Below, piece after piece: positions 8,901 through 17,877 of a DNA stretch of 64,000 nt. Under the pieces are notes generated by a model. The model saw only the letters and a program-made list of their open reading frames with translations. It ran no database searches and was not told the origin of the DNA. The translations under genes and the position numbers were made by a program. Source of the stretch: Betaproteobacteria bacterium (GTDB lineage: Bacteria; Pseudomonadota; Gammaproteobacteria; Burkholderiales; Casimicrobiaceae); contig JACPUX010000072.1 of NCBI GenBank assembly GCA_016192065.1, positions 300,335 through 364,334 of the forward strand, read 5' to 3'. Each line of letters begins with the position of its first letter. The first letter of the stretch is position 1.

Positions 8901-10085
8901 TCATAACAAGCCGTCGTCCCGGAACATCTGTTTGATGCCACGAATCGCCTGGCGGGAGCGCTCTTCGTTTTCAATCAACGCGAGGCGGACGTGGTCGTCG
9001 CCGTAATCGCCGAAGCCGATTCCCGGGCTGACAGCGACTTTGGCTTGGGCGAGGACTTTTTTGGAGAATTCGAGCGAGCCGAGCTTGGCATAGGGTTCGG
9101 GGATCTTGGCCCAGATGTACATCGAGGCCCTGGGGTTCTCCACCATCCAGCCGGCTTCGTGCAGGCCCTTGACCATGACATCCCGCCGCCTCTGGTACTT
9201 GGCTCGAATCTCCTCGACGCAATCCTGAGGACCTTCCAGCGCGGCGATGGACGCCACTTGCAAGGGCGTGAAGGTGCCGTAGTCGTGATAGCTCTTAATC
9301 CGCGCCAGGGCGTTTACCAGTTCCTTGTTGCCCACCATGAAGCCGATGCGCCACCCCGCCATGTTGTAGCTCTTGGACATGGTGAAGAATTCCACCGCCA
9401 CATCGCGCGCACCCGGCACCTGCATGATCGAGGGCGCCTTCCAGCCGTCGAAGGTGATGTCGGCATAGGCCAGATCGTGCACCACCAGGATGTTGTGTTC
9501 GCGCGCCAGGGCAACCACGCGCTCGTGGAACTCCAGCTCGACACACTGCGCCGTCGGATTGCTTGGAAAACCCAGGATCATCATCTTGGGCTTGGGAAAG
9601 GACTCGCGGATGGCGCGTTGCAATTCCTCGAAGAAATCTACGCCTGGCGTCATGCGCACCGACCGGATGTCGGCTCCAGCGATGATCGCGCCGTAAATGT
9701 GAATGGGATATGAGGGGTTGGGCACGAGCACGGTGTCGCCGCGATCGAGCGTGGCGAGCATGAGGTGCGCCAGGCCCTCTTTGGACCCGATGGTGACGAT
9801 GGCTTCGGTATCGGGATCGAATTCGGCGCCATAGCGGCGCTGATACCATTGACAAATCGCCCGGCGCAGGCGCGGAATGCCCTTGGACACCGAATAACCA
9901 TGGGTGTCGCCACGCTGCGCCGCCTCCACCAGCTTGTCGACGATATGCTTGGGCGTAGGGCCGTCGGGGTTGCCCATGCTCAAATCAATGATGTCCTCGC
10001 CCCGGCGCCGCGCCGCCATCCTGAGCTCCGCGGTAATGTTGAACACATACGGCGGGAGACGTTTGATACGAGCAAATTCGGCCAT
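8901..10085 (-). CDS. alaC: PLP-dependent alanine/aspartate-type aminotransferase (AlaC/YfbQ group)
   Basis: This is a class I/II aminotransferase of the AlaC group, which makes alanine from pyruvate and glutamate. The N-terminus [18 protein letters not shown] is typical. The PLP lysine is Lys238 in [27 protein letters not shown] and the [16 protein letters not shown] tail also fit. Start at ATG 10085 gives 394 residues; an in-frame extension to 10142 would overlap the divergent promoter region. The gene leads the minus-strand set aminotransferase-GNAT-hom-thrC. Substrate assignment as alanine rather than aspartate is by group resemblance only. Confidence 0.9.
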   Translation of the reverse strand: MAEFARIKRLPPYVFNITAELRMAARRRGEDIIDLSMGNPDGPTPKHIVDKLVEAAQRGDTHGYSVSKGIPRLRRAICQWYQRRYGAEFDPDTEAIVTIGSKEGLAHLMLATLDRGDTVLVPNPSYPIHIYGAIIAGADIRSVRMTPGVDFFEELQRAIRESFPKPKMMILGFPSNPTAQCVELEFHERVVALAREHNILVVHDLAYADITFDGWKAPSIMQVPGARDVAVEFFTMSKSYNMAGWRIGFMVGNKELVNALARIKSYHDYGTFTPLQVASIAALEGPQDCVEEIRAKYQRRRDVMVKGLHEAGWMVENPRASMYIWAKIPEPYAKLGSLEFSKKVLAQAKVAVSPGIGFGDYGDDHVRLALIENEERSRQAIRGIKQMFRDDGLL

Positions 10086-10094
10086 GGCGGGAAC

Positions 10095-10124
10095 TTCTGG
10101 GGAAATCGAGGGAAAGGGTATAAT
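10095..10124 (+). promoter_or_regulatory. Possible sigma70 promoter for the Mth938-like gene
   Basis: A perfect TATAAT lies at 10119-10124 on the plus strand, with a weak -35 (ttctgg, 10095-10100) 18 bp upstream. It is in the divergent gap between alaC and the plus-strand gene starting at 10210. Confidence 0.45.
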
Positions 10125-10209
10125 CCTAACCAAACCGGCCATTTACCGCAATGCACAAAAGGCTTTTTTCACGTCCCTTTGCGGCCTGCTTGACGTTCCG
10201 GCGCAGCCT

Positions 10210-10581
10210 ATGAAGCTCCATCGCAGCACCTTTTCCGGCAACCTCATTCGTGCCTATGGCGCCGACCATGTGCTGGTCAACGAGCGGCGCTTCACCACCA
10301 GTCTCGTCCTCGCTCCCGATGAGGTGCTTGAACACTGGGGCCGGGGCGGCTTCGAAGGACTTGCCGAAACTGATTTCGCGGCGATCCTGGTGTTCGAACC
10401 AGAGTTGGTCGTTTTCGGCACCGGCCAGCACCAGCGCTTCCCCTCACCCGCCCTCTTGCGCCCTCTGATTGAAGCGCGCATCGGCTGCGAAGTCATGGAC
10501 ACCGGCGCCGCCTGCCGCACCTACAACATCCTCGCCGCGGAAGGGCGCAGGGTGGCGGCAGCGCTGTTGTTGGAAGGGTGA
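10210..10581 (+). CDS. Mth938-like domain-containing protein
   Basis: A 123-residue protein of the Mth938-like/DUF498 family, small alpha/beta proteins related to human NDUFAF3; the bacterial role is not established. Characteristic segments are IRAYGADHVLVNERRFTTSL, the strand ELVVFGTGQHQRFP and GCEVMDTGAACRTYNILAAE. I placed the start at ATG 10210 (MKLHRSTF), the usual family start; the open frame extends further upstream but that part overlaps the divergent promoter region and lacks family character. The gene is single and transcribed away from alaC. Confidence 0.85.
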   Translation: MKLHRSTFSGNLIRAYGADHVLVNERRFTTSLVLAPDEVLEHWGRGGFEGLAETDFAAILVFEPELVVFGTGQHQRFPSPALLRPLIEARIGCEVMDTGAACRTYNILAAEGRRVAAALLLEG

Positions 10582-10718
10582 GCGCGGCGCAAACCACGGC
10601 CATGTGAAATGCCGACCAACCCACGTCACACCGGGGCAAGTCGGCGTTCAGTACGTCGGGGCATCCTCGATTCCGGCCTTCGCCGCGATGACGGATCTCG
10701 ATCCGACCAGCGTCTTCC

Positions 10719-11558
10719 CTACTCCCCCATCTGCAGCAACATCCCGTGTTCGCGCGCGTAGCGCAAGGCGGCGAAGTAGGCAAGGCAGCCGAGAAGGAGA
10801 TAGACGGCGTTGATCGCCAGCGCGGTCCAGAAGAGTTCGAATTCGAAGCGTCCGTGGATGAGCACGGCGCGCATGCCTTCGAAGACATAGCTCGCCGGTA
10901 CACCGGCGGCCATGGTTTGCAACCAGTCCGGCAGCACGCCGATGGGGTAGTACACGCCCGAGACCGGCGCCAGCAGAAAGATCGCCGCCCAGGCGAGTTC
11001 CTCCGCGCCCAGCCCCCAGCGCAGTACCATGCCGGAGACCATGAGGCCAATGGCCCAACCGGTGATCAGCAAATTGACAAAGAATGCCAGCAGCGGAAAA
11101 CCCAGCTTAAACAGCGAATATTCGAACAGTAGCCAAGCAAACAAGGTCGCGCCACCGACGCCGATCAAGGTGCGGATGACGCTCATCGTCAATTGCCCGG
11201 CAATCAGCTCCCAGGGCCGCAAGGGACTCACGAACAGATTGCCCAGGTTGCGCGCGTAGAGTTCTTCGAAGAAGGTCAGCGACACCCCGAGCTGGCCACG
11301 AAACAGCACATCCCACAAGAGCACGGCGCCGATGAAGAATCCGGGCGCGTCGCGCAAGAAGTCGTTGGTGGGGGCCAGATACTGCGTGACAAAAGCCCAC
11401 AGGACCATGGTCACGGTCGGGTAATAGGTCATTGACACCAGGCGTGGCCAAGACTTCGACAGCAAGTAGGTGTGGCGCAGCACTAAGGCGTGGATGCGCC
11501 GCAAGGACATGCGCCAGGCGGGCGTCACGGCCCCGGCGCGAATCAGCGTGCGCTTCAT
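10719..11558 (-). CDS. ABC-2 type transporter permease
   Basis: A 279-residue membrane protein with about six hydrophobic helices, typical of ABC-2 permeases of the NodJ/drug-exporter type. Seen are the early region MTYYPTVTMVLWAFVTQYLA and the late conserved segment PVSGVYYPIGVLPDWLQ. Its start overlaps the stop of the upstream ATPase gene by four bases (ATGA), so the two form one exporter. What is exported is unknown. Confidence 0.9.
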   Translation of the reverse strand: MKRTLIRAGAVTPAWRMSLRRIHALVLRHTYLLSKSWPRLVSMTYYPTVTMVLWAFVTQYLAPTNDFLRDAPGFFIGAVLLWDVLFRGQLGVSLTFFEELYARNLGNLFVSPLRPWELIAGQLTMSVIRTLIGVGGATLFAWLLFEYSLFKLGFPLLAFFVNLLITGWAIGLMVSGMVLRWGLGAEELAWAAIFLLAPVSGVYYPIGVLPDWLQTMAAGVPASYVFEGMRAVLIHGRFEFELFWTALAINAVYLLLGCLAYFAALRYAREHGMLLQMGE

Positions 11559-12322
11559 GCCTGCACTCCGCGATCCTCGCGCCGCGCGATATCGAGAAAC
11601 ACTGCCTCCATGTTGTCGTGGCCGTAACGTTCCGCGAGCGCTTCCGGCGAACCCTGGTCAACCACCTGGCCGGCACGGAGCATGATCACGTCGTCGCACA
11701 TGCGCTCCACTTCGCCCATATTGTGGGTGGCCAGGAGCATGGTGGCGCCGGTGCGCCTCTGGTAGTTTTCGAGCAGGCTGCGCATGCGATCGCCCACGTC
11801 GGGGTCGAGCGAGGCCGTGGGTTCATCGAGCAGCAGCACCTCGGGCCGATTTAGAAGCGCCTTGGCGAGGCTCACCCGCGTGCGCTGTCCCGCTGAAAGA
11901 TCGCCATACGGGCGCGGCAGCAGCGCGTCGAGATCGAGTTCCCCGGCCAGCTCTGCGATGCGCCCACGGGTATCGGGCACGCCATACAAACCTGCATAGA
12001 CCTTCAGGTTCTCGCGCACTGTGAGCCGCTTGGGCAAGTCCACATAAGGCGAGGTGAAATTCATGCGCGGCAGCACTCGGTAGCGATGCCTGCGCATGTC
12101 TTCGCCCAGGATGTGAATCTCCCCCGCGCTGGGCAAGAGCACGCCCAGCAGCATCGACAAGGTGGTGGTCTTGCCGGCGCCATTGCCCCCCAAGAGCGCG
12201 GTGGTCGTGCCGCGGCGCACGCTGAAATCGATGCCGCGCACGGCTTCGAGCGTTCCGTAGCGCTTGGCCAATCCTCTCACTTCGATGGCGTGCTCTGGGC
12301 TCACGGTGCGCGTCGCGAACAA
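11555..12322 (-). CDS. ABC transporter ATP-binding protein
   Basis: The nucleotide-binding partner of the ABC-2 permease. Walker A is GGNGAGKTT, the signature is DLSAGQRTRVSLAKAL (LSAGQ in place of LSGGQ), and Walker B is VLLLDEPTASLDP, followed by the H-loop LLATHNM. The start is uncertain: TTG 12322 gives 255 residues, GTG 12304 gives 249; neither has a good ribosome-binding site. A minus-strand TATAGT at 12331-12336 would put the transcript start very close to TTG 12322, which favours the shorter form. Confidence 0.92.
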   Translation of the reverse strand: MFATRTVSPEHAIEVRGLAKRYGTLEAVRGIDFSVRRGTTTALLGGNGAGKTTTLSMLLGVLLPSAGEIHILGEDMRRHRYRVLPRMNFTSPYVDLPKRLTVRENLKVYAGLYGVPDTRGRIAELAGELDLDALLPRPYGDLSAGQRTRVSLAKALLNRPEVLLLDEPTASLDPDVGDRMRSLLENYQRRTGATMLLATHNMGEVERMCDDVIMLRAGQVVDQGSPEALAERYGHDNMEAVFLDIARREDRGVQA

Positions 12323-12404
12323 AGTGCCGGACTATAGCGCGACCCCGCGATTGCCGCAGCAGGATCCCTGGTCCAGCCTTGGCCTGTTCCTGCTCGCAGG
12401 GCCA

Positions 12405-13328
12405 TCAGATTTCGGCGAGGGCGCGCAGATGGGCCACTACGCTGCGGCCCAGGGCCGAGAGCGCGTATCCCCCTTCGAGCACCGAAACGATTCGCCCCCG
12501 GGCGGATTGCCCGGCGATGCCCACCAGTTCTCGGGTAACCCAGGCATAGTCCGCCTCCACCAATCCCAGACTAGCCATGTCATCCTCTCGATGGGCATCG
12601 AAGCCGGCCGAAATGAACAGCATCTCAGGACTGAAGTCCCTCAGCGCGGGCAGCCAGTCGGCGGTCACGGCGCGGCGGAATTCCTCACCGCCATCGCCGG
12701 CCGCCAGCGGCACATTGACCATATTGGTGGCTGGGTGCTCGGTGCCGCTGAAGGGATAGAAGGGATGCTGAAAAGTCGAAACCATCAGCACCCGCTCCTC
12801 GCCAGAAAAGATCTCTTCCGTGCCGTTGCCATGATGCACGTCGAAATCAACCACGGCGACCCGCCGCAATCCCCACTGCGCCAGGGCGTGCGCTACCCCG
12901 ATCGCGACATTATTGAACAGGCAAAACCCCATGGCCCGCCGGCGTTCCGCGTGATGCCCCGGCGGGCGCACCGAACAAAAGGCGTTGCTCACCTCGCCGC
13001 GCATGACCATGTCGGCGGCAAGCACCACCGCCCCGGCGGCGTGGTAAGCCGCCTCCAGGGAATGTGCATTCATGGCGGTGTCGGGGTCGAGCTGAATGAG
13101 GCCGTGGGATGGGCTCGCGTCTTCCAGTCGATCGACATAGGCGCGCGGATGGACGCGCTGGATCTGTTCACGCGTGGCACGCGGTGCCTCGTGGTGATCG
13201 AGATACTGCGCCACACCCGAGATGATCAACTGGTCGGAAATCGCCGCCAAGCGCTCCGGACACTCGGGGTGATAATCGCCCATGTGGTGCCGGGCGCAGG
13301 AGGGATGGGTAATGAAAGCAGTAGTCAT
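12405..13328 (-). CDS. Histone deacetylase family protein (class II HDAC-like deacetylase)
   Basis: A zinc-dependent deacetylase-fold protein of about 307 residues, related to bacterial HDAC-like amidohydrolases and acetylpolyamine amidohydrolases. The metal and active-site motifs are all visible: RPPGHHAERRRAMGFCLFNN with the tandem catalytic histidines, VVDFDVHHGNGTEEIF with the zinc ligands Asp and His, SAGFDAHREDDMASLGL with the second Asp ligand, and a C-terminal LEGGY. The start at ATG 13328 (MTTAFITHPSC) matches where the family domain begins. Its natural substrate cannot be told. It lies 82 bp upstream of the ABC exporter ATPase on the same strand. Confidence 0.93.
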   Translation of the reverse strand: MTTAFITHPSCARHHMGDYHPECPERLAAISDQLIISGVAQYLDHHEAPRATREQIQRVHPRAYVDRLEDASPSHGLIQLDPDTAMNAHSLEAAYHAAGAVVLAADMVMRGEVSNAFCSVRPPGHHAERRRAMGFCLFNNVAIGVAHALAQWGLRRVAVVDFDVHHGNGTEEIFSGEERVLMVSTFQHPFYPFSGTEHPATNMVNVPLAAGDGGEEFRRAVTADWLPALRDFSPEMLFISAGFDAHREDDMASLGLVEADYAWVTRELVGIAGQSARGRIVSVLEGGYALSALGRSVVAHLRALAEI

Positions 13329-13767
13329 AAGCAATGTCAGGCAAACCCGCAAAAGCACTCGCGAACGGCATCGGCACAAGCATTTCGCGATTCCGCGACG
13401 AGAGAAAGCGCGGCGCTTGGCTTGGTCTAGTCCACACCTGGCTCAGCCCAAGTGATGACCTGCCGTAGGGCAAGAGGATAGGCGAGGACTGCCGCGTGCG
13501 CAACGCATAGCTCGGGCTCGGCACACATCCAGAACGCCTGGCGACGGTGACGCGCAGGGCCACGAGCGGCGCGGCGCGACCGCTTCGATCCGGTGTTCCA
13601 AGGGGCTCGCCGGGTGCTTCTGCGCACCGCGCCCGCCCCCCCGGGAAGGCGTGGTCCGTGTCCCTGTCCGGGGTAGGGGCAAGCCTCGCCCGTCGGCGAC
13701 CGGAAGCGCTTGTCCGCACTCCCAGGCCGCCCTATAGTGGCAGCTCCTGCAGCCGATAACACTGGGC
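13329..13767. other. Divergent intergenic region
   Basis: This 439-bp gap separates the minus-strand HDAC-like gene from the plus-strand moxR-type gene. Short overlapping frames on both strands lack recognisable protein character. Apart from the promoter at 13710-13738 I see no defined element. Confidence 0.6.
13710..13738 (+). promoter_or_regulatory. Sigma70-type promoter for the moxR-DUF58-tgpA operon
   Basis: TTGTCC (13710-13715) and TATAGT (13733-13738) are separated by 17 bp, matching the consensus at 4/6 and 5/6 positions. Transcription would start near 13745, about 20 nt before the ATG at 13768. Confidence 0.6.
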
Positions 13768-14697
13768 ATGAAACCACTCGAACCGGCATTGCGCACCGAT
13801 CTACTGCGCCGCATACAGACTCAGATCGGCGGCATCGTCGTGGGCAAACCGCGGACCTTGCGCCTGGCCCTCGCCTGCCTCTTGGCCAATGGTCACCTCT
13901 TGATCGAAGATCGCCCTGGCGTGGGCAAGACCACGCTGGCCCGGGCCCTGGCCAGCACGCTGGGCCTGCCGTTCCGAAGAGTGCAGTTCACCAGCGATCT
14001 CTTGCCCGCGGATATCATTGGCGTGTCAATTTTCGATACCAGCAACCAGCGTTTTCGCTTTCAGCCGGGGCCGATCTTCACCTCGGTGCTGCTGGCTGAT
14101 GAAATCAACCGCGCGCCGCCCAAGACCCAGAGCGCCTTGCTCGAAGGCATGGAAGAGCGCCAGGTCACCAGCGACGGCGAGACCCGGGCACTGCCCGACC
14201 CCTTTTTTGTGATTGCCACGCAGAACCCGGCGGAACAGTTGGGCGCGTTCCCGCTCCCCGAATCGCAGATCGACCGCTTTCTCATGCGCGTGGAACTCGG
14301 TTACCCCGACGCCCAAGCCGAACGCCTCCTGCTCTCCGGCGGCGACCGGCGGCAGCGCGTCGATGACCTGCCCGCCCTGGCCGACACCGTCGTCTTGCGC
14401 GAACTGCGCGGTCACGCCGCCGGGCTACACGTGGCCCCCGCCCTGCTCGACTACTTGCAGGCGCTGCTGGCCAAATCCCGCGACGGCTCCATCGCCGAGC
14501 ACGGCCTGAGCCCACGCGCCGGGCTCTATTTGTTGTCGGCGGCCCGCGCCTGGGCCATGCTGGAAGGTCGCGAAATGGTCGTGCCCGACGACTTGCAGGC
14601 GATCTTTCCCGCCGTCGCGGGACACCGTCTCTGCGGACAAGGCGCCACCGGACAGGCCATGGCCGAACGCATCCTGCGCACGGTCGCCATTCCGTGA
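13768..14697 (+). CDS. MoxR family AAA+ ATPase
   Basis: A 309-residue MoxR-type AAA+ ATPase, a family that acts as chaperone for assembly or metal insertion of partner proteins. Walker A is EDRPGVGKTTLARAL (residues about 47-61), Walker B is SVLLADEINRAPPKTQSALL, sensor 1 is VIATQNPAE, and the arginine-finger region is LPESQIDRFLMR. It starts a tight operon with DUF58 and transglutaminase genes, the standard arrangement of this family. The ATG follows a sigma70-like promoter closely and has no strong ribosome-binding site. Confidence 0.95.
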   Translation: MKPLEPALRTDLLRRIQTQIGGIVVGKPRTLRLALACLLANGHLLIEDRPGVGKTTLARALASTLGLPFRRVQFTSDLLPADIIGVSIFDTSNQRFRFQPGPIFTSVLLADEINRAPPKTQSALLEGMEERQVTSDGETRALPDPFFVIATQNPAEQLGAFPLPESQIDRFLMRVELGYPDAQAERLLLSGGDRRQRVDDLPALADTVVLRELRGHAAGLHVAPALLDYLQALLAKSRDGSIAEHGLSPRAGLYLLSAARAWAMLEGREMVVPDDLQAIFPAVAGHRLCGQGATGQAMAERILRTVAIP

Positions 14698-15692
14698 GCA
14701 GTGCCACGCTGTCCCGCGAAGGCTGGCGGCAGCGGTTCTGGCGAACTCGACCGCTCGACCCGCCACGCGTCGAACTGGAGCACGCGCGCATCTACATCCT
14801 GCCTTCGCGCCGTGGCATCGCGTTCGGCCTAACCCTGATCGCCATGCTGGTGGCGGCGCTCAACTACAGCACCAGCCTGGCACTATTCCTGGTCTTCGTT
14901 TTCGCCGGCGCCATGGCGGCCGGACTCTTACATACCTTTCGCAACCTCGCTGGCCTCAGCTTACGCCAGGGTTCGGCCCCCCGCGGGCACGCTGGCGGCG
15001 ATTTGCACTTCGTGTTGGCGCTGGAAGCTCGTGGCGGCCAGGTCCGTTCGGGGATCCGCTTGCGCGCCGATCGGCATGGCAGTACCGCGGCCTGTCCCGA
15101 TCTACCCGGCGGGCAGAGCGCCGCCGTCAAAGTGATCGTGCCGGCCAGGCAGCGCGGCCCACTGGATTTGGGCCGACTCACGCTCTGGACGGACTATCCG
15201 CTAGGTCTATGGCGGGCCTGGGCCTACGTGCATTTCCCCTGGCAGGGCTTGGTTTATCCCCATCCGGAAGACGCGCCGCCGCCCGCCCCAGCCAACGCCG
15301 GCGTCGGCGATCAAGCCGGCAACGGCCCCGGCAGCGAGGACTTCGCCGGCTTTCGCGTCTACCAGCCGGGCGACCCGCTACCGCACGTCGCCTGGAAGCA
15401 ACTGGCGCGCGGCCAGGGTTGGCTGACCAAGCAGTATCGCGGCGGCGGGGGTGGCGATTGTCATTTGCGGCTGGCCGAACTGCCCTCGGGTATGGACCTC
15501 GAAGCGAAGATCTCACGCCTTGCCGCCTGGGCGATACGCTCTGAAAACGCGGGACGGCGCTACGCTCTGGCGCTTCCCGAGAGCAGCCTGCCATTGGCTC
15601 ATGGCGCGGCCCACTTGGAGCGGGTGTTGAGCGCACTGGCTTTGCATCCGCCGCTGCCTCGAAGCGAGACCGCGGGCAGGCACGAGTCATGA
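14694..15692 (+). CDS. DUF58 domain-containing protein
   Basis: A 332-residue protein starting at GTG 14694, which overlaps the MoxR stop by four bases. Two hydrophobic helices near residues 40-85 anchor it to the membrane. The DUF58 core is visible at GSEDFAGFRVYQPGDPLPHV and AWKQLARGQGWLTKQY. DUF58 proteins accompany MoxR ATPases and resemble von Willebrand factor A domains; their biochemical role is unsettled. Coupling to the next gene is again by a four-base overlap. Confidence 0.92.
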   Translation: MSSATLSREGWRQRFWRTRPLDPPRVELEHARIYILPSRRGIAFGLTLIAMLVAALNYSTSLALFLVFVFAGAMAAGLLHTFRNLAGLSLRQGSAPRGHAGGDLHFVLALEARGGQVRSGIRLRADRHGSTAACPDLPGGQSAAVKVIVPARQRGPLDLGRLTLWTDYPLGLWRAWAYVHFPWQGLVYPHPEDAPPPAPANAGVGDQAGNGPGSEDFAGFRVYQPGDPLPHVAWKQLARGQGWLTKQYRGGGGGDCHLRLAELPSGMDLEAKISRLAAWAIRSENAGRRYALALPESSLPLAHGAAHLERVLSALALHPPLPRSETAGRHES

Positions 15693-17653
15693 GCCTTTTC
15701 CGGCGCCCGGACCAAATCCAGCCGCCCCCATCGTCGCTGACGTTGCGCTGGCTCACGGTCGGCGTCCTGCTCACTCAGGCGCTGCACGCCTTTCATTTGC
15801 CCATGTCGCTTGCCACGGTGGGACCGATCCTGGCGCTCTTGAGTTACGCCATGCATCGCCGCGGCTGGCGTCTGCCTTCGCTGGTGCTGGTGCTGATCGC
15901 CGCGACCGTGGCGTTTGCCGTGCGCAAGGAACTCGGCTACCTCATCGGGCGCGACCCGGGGGTCGCCTTTCTGGCCCTGGCCGCGGGCATCAAGCTCATG
16001 GAGGTTCGCACCCGCCGCGACGTCAGCTTTCTGCTCTGCCTCATCGCGTTCCTGTTGCCCACGGTCTTCTTCTATGGCCACGCCATCGCCACTACGCTGG
16101 CGGTAATCGGCGTTGCCGTCGTGCTGCTGGGCGCGCTGGTGGCCACGCGCGATGACGAGGCGCCAACACCTTGGAGGGCGGCGCTGCGTCTGGCGGGCAC
16201 CCTGGCACTGCATGGCTTACCGGTGGCTCTGGCTTTGTTCGTGCTGTTCCCGCGCCTGTCCGGACCCTTGTGGACCCTTACCTCGGAACGGGTGGGCCGC
16301 ACTGGCTTGTCCGAGCGCATGGATCCTGGCATGGTGAGCAAGTTGAGCCTCTCCGACGACATTGCCTTCCGGGTCGATTTCGAAGGTGAAGTACCGGCCG
16401 CGCGCGACCTCTACTGGCGCGGACCGGTGCTCACCCAATTCGACGGGCGCGGCTGGTCAACCTCGCTGGCTCCCGGCGAGGGACACGTGCTGGTGGAGCA
16501 AGGCCGCAGCATCAGTTACCGAGTGTCCCTGGAACCCCATGATCGTTTCTGGCTGTTCGCCCTCGATCTGGCCGCCAGCGTTCCGCCCGAAGCGCGATTG
16601 ACGCGTGAGCAGCAGCTCTTCTCGCTGCAACCGGTATCCCAGGCGCTGCAATACCGCCAGACCTCGATCCTCTCCGACCGCTACCCGGCGCGCCATGCCG
16701 ACGAACTGCGCCAGGCGCTGAGCCTGCCCTATTCGGGCAATCGCCGCGCCCGCGAATGGGCAGCGGCGCTGCGCCAGGAGTCGACCAACCCAGGGGATTT
16801 GGTCGATCGAGTGCTGGGCACATTTCGGCGCGAAGCGTTCTACTACACCCTGGAACCGCCGGAGTATGCGCAGGACGGCATCGACGCCTTTCTCTTCGAC
16901 CAGCGCCGCGGTTTTTGCGAGCATTATGCCGGTGCCTTCGCCTTCCTGATGCGCGCCGCGGGTATTCCGGCACGCGTGGTCACGGGCTACCAGGGTGGCG
17001 AAATGAGCCCGGTGGGCGGCTACATGATCGTGCGCCAAGCCGACGCGCACGCCTGGGTGGAAGTCTGGATCGACAACCTCTGGCGCCGCATCGACCCGAC
17101 CGGCGCGGTCGCGCCCGAGCGCATCGAACGCGGCCTCGGCGCCGCGCTGCCGGCGGGTGAACGGGTGCCCTTCCTGTCGCGCCTCGATGACTCGGTGATC
17201 AAGACCCTGCGCCTGCACTGGGATGCCGTCAACTACCGCTGGCAGCGCTGGGTGGTGGAGTTCAACAAGGAACGCCAGCAGCACATGTGGAAAAGCCTCG
17301 GTATGCCGCGGCCCCAACCCTGGCAAATCGTCGCGGTGATGCTCGCGGTCGCCGGCATCTGGCTGGCGCTGCTGGCGGCGTGGATGTTCCGCCACCGTCA
17401 GCGCGATCCGGCCCAATCGGATTGGGATAAATTCTGCCGCCGGCTCGCTCGCGCCGGTTTGCCTCGCGCCGAGCATGAGGCACCGCTGGCCTATGTCCGC
17501 CGTGCGGCACGACGTTGGCCAAAGGCGCGCGAGGCGCTCCTGGCGGTGGCGCAAAGCTATTGCCAAGCCCGCTATGGGCCGATTCCGGCGCGGGCCGGGC
17601 TCAAGGCTCTGCACGATGCCATGAACACATTCGCGCGCGTTCCCATACGTTGA
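15689..17653 (+). CDS. TgpA-type membrane transglutaminase (DUF3488-transglutaminase-DUF4129)
   Basis: The 654-residue protein has six or so N-terminal membrane helices (DUF3488, residues about 20-200), a periplasmic transglutaminase-like domain and a C-terminal helix near residue 550 followed by a cytoplasmic DUF4129-like tail. The catalytic triad is intact: Cys410 in RRGFCEHYAGAF, His454 in ADAHAWVEVW and Asp469 in RRIDPTG. The best-studied relative is TgpA of Pseudomonas aeruginosa, an inner-membrane protein important for viability. It is the last gene of the MoxR-DUF58-TgpA operon and may act on envelope substrates; no substrate is known. Confidence 0.93.
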   Translation: MSLFRRPDQIQPPPSSLTLRWLTVGVLLTQALHAFHLPMSLATVGPILALLSYAMHRRGWRLPSLVLVLIAATVAFAVRKELGYLIGRDPGVAFLALAAGIKLMEVRTRRDVSFLLCLIAFLLPTVFFYGHAIATTLAVIGVAVVLLGALVATRDDEAPTPWRAALRLAGTLALHGLPVALALFVLFPRLSGPLWTLTSERVGRTGLSERMDPGMVSKLSLSDDIAFRVDFEGEVPAARDLYWRGPVLTQFDGRGWSTSLAPGEGHVLVEQGRSISYRVSLEPHDRFWLFALDLAASVPPEARLTREQQLFSLQPVSQALQYRQTSILSDRYPARHADELRQALSLPYSGNRRAREWAAALRQESTNPGDLVDRVLGTFRREAFYYTLEPPEYAQDGIDAFLFDQRRGFCEHYAGAFAFLMRAAGIPARVVTGYQGGEMSPVGGYMIVRQADAHAWVEVWIDNLWRRIDPTGAVAPERIERGLGAALPAGERVPFLSRLDDSVIKTLRLHWDAVNYRWQRWVVEFNKERQQHMWKSLGMPRPQPWQIVAVMLAVAGIWLALLAAWMFRHRQRDPAQSDWDKFCRRLARAGLPRAEHEAPLAYVRRAARRWPKAREALLAVAQSYCQARYGPIPARAGLKALHDAMNTFARVPIR

Positions 17654-17740
17654 TGCGCCAGCGGCCAAGGCACGAAGAAACGCGCCCACGCCGATGACTC
17701 GGCGGCGCTGCGCCCGCCAGAAAACCGGTACGCGCAGGCC

Positions 17741-17870
17741 GTAGGGTGGATTGCGGCCCGCAGGGCCGAATCGACCAAAAGCCGCCGCCGCATCGTGCAC
17801 CGCGGCCGAAGTCTCTCGGACGCGGTGGTTGCGCGCGCCCCCCGCGCCGAATCCACCCGGCGAGAACTAC
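17741..17870. repeat. Intergenic element with terminal inverted repeats
   Basis: The left end gtagggtggatt (17741-17752) is mirrored at the right by aatccaccc (17850-17858) and ctac (17867-17870). The 130-bp interval lies between the convergent tgpA and nlpD genes. Sequences beginning GTAGGGTGGATT are, to my knowledge, frequent in proteobacterial intergenic repeats. No T-run marks it as an intrinsic terminator. Confidence 0.55.
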
Positions 17871-17877
17871 GGGAACG

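Noticed and set aside
10582..10718. Possible terminator or small gene between the Mth938-like gene and the ABC permease
   Set aside because: Contains a ccggccttcgccg-type repeat fragment but no stem followed by a T-run and no coding frame with a ribosome-binding site.
13427..13814. Several overlapping minus-strand small frames upstream of moxR
   Set aside because: Arg/Ser/Pro-rich with no conserved pattern; they overlap each other and the moxR promoter and start.
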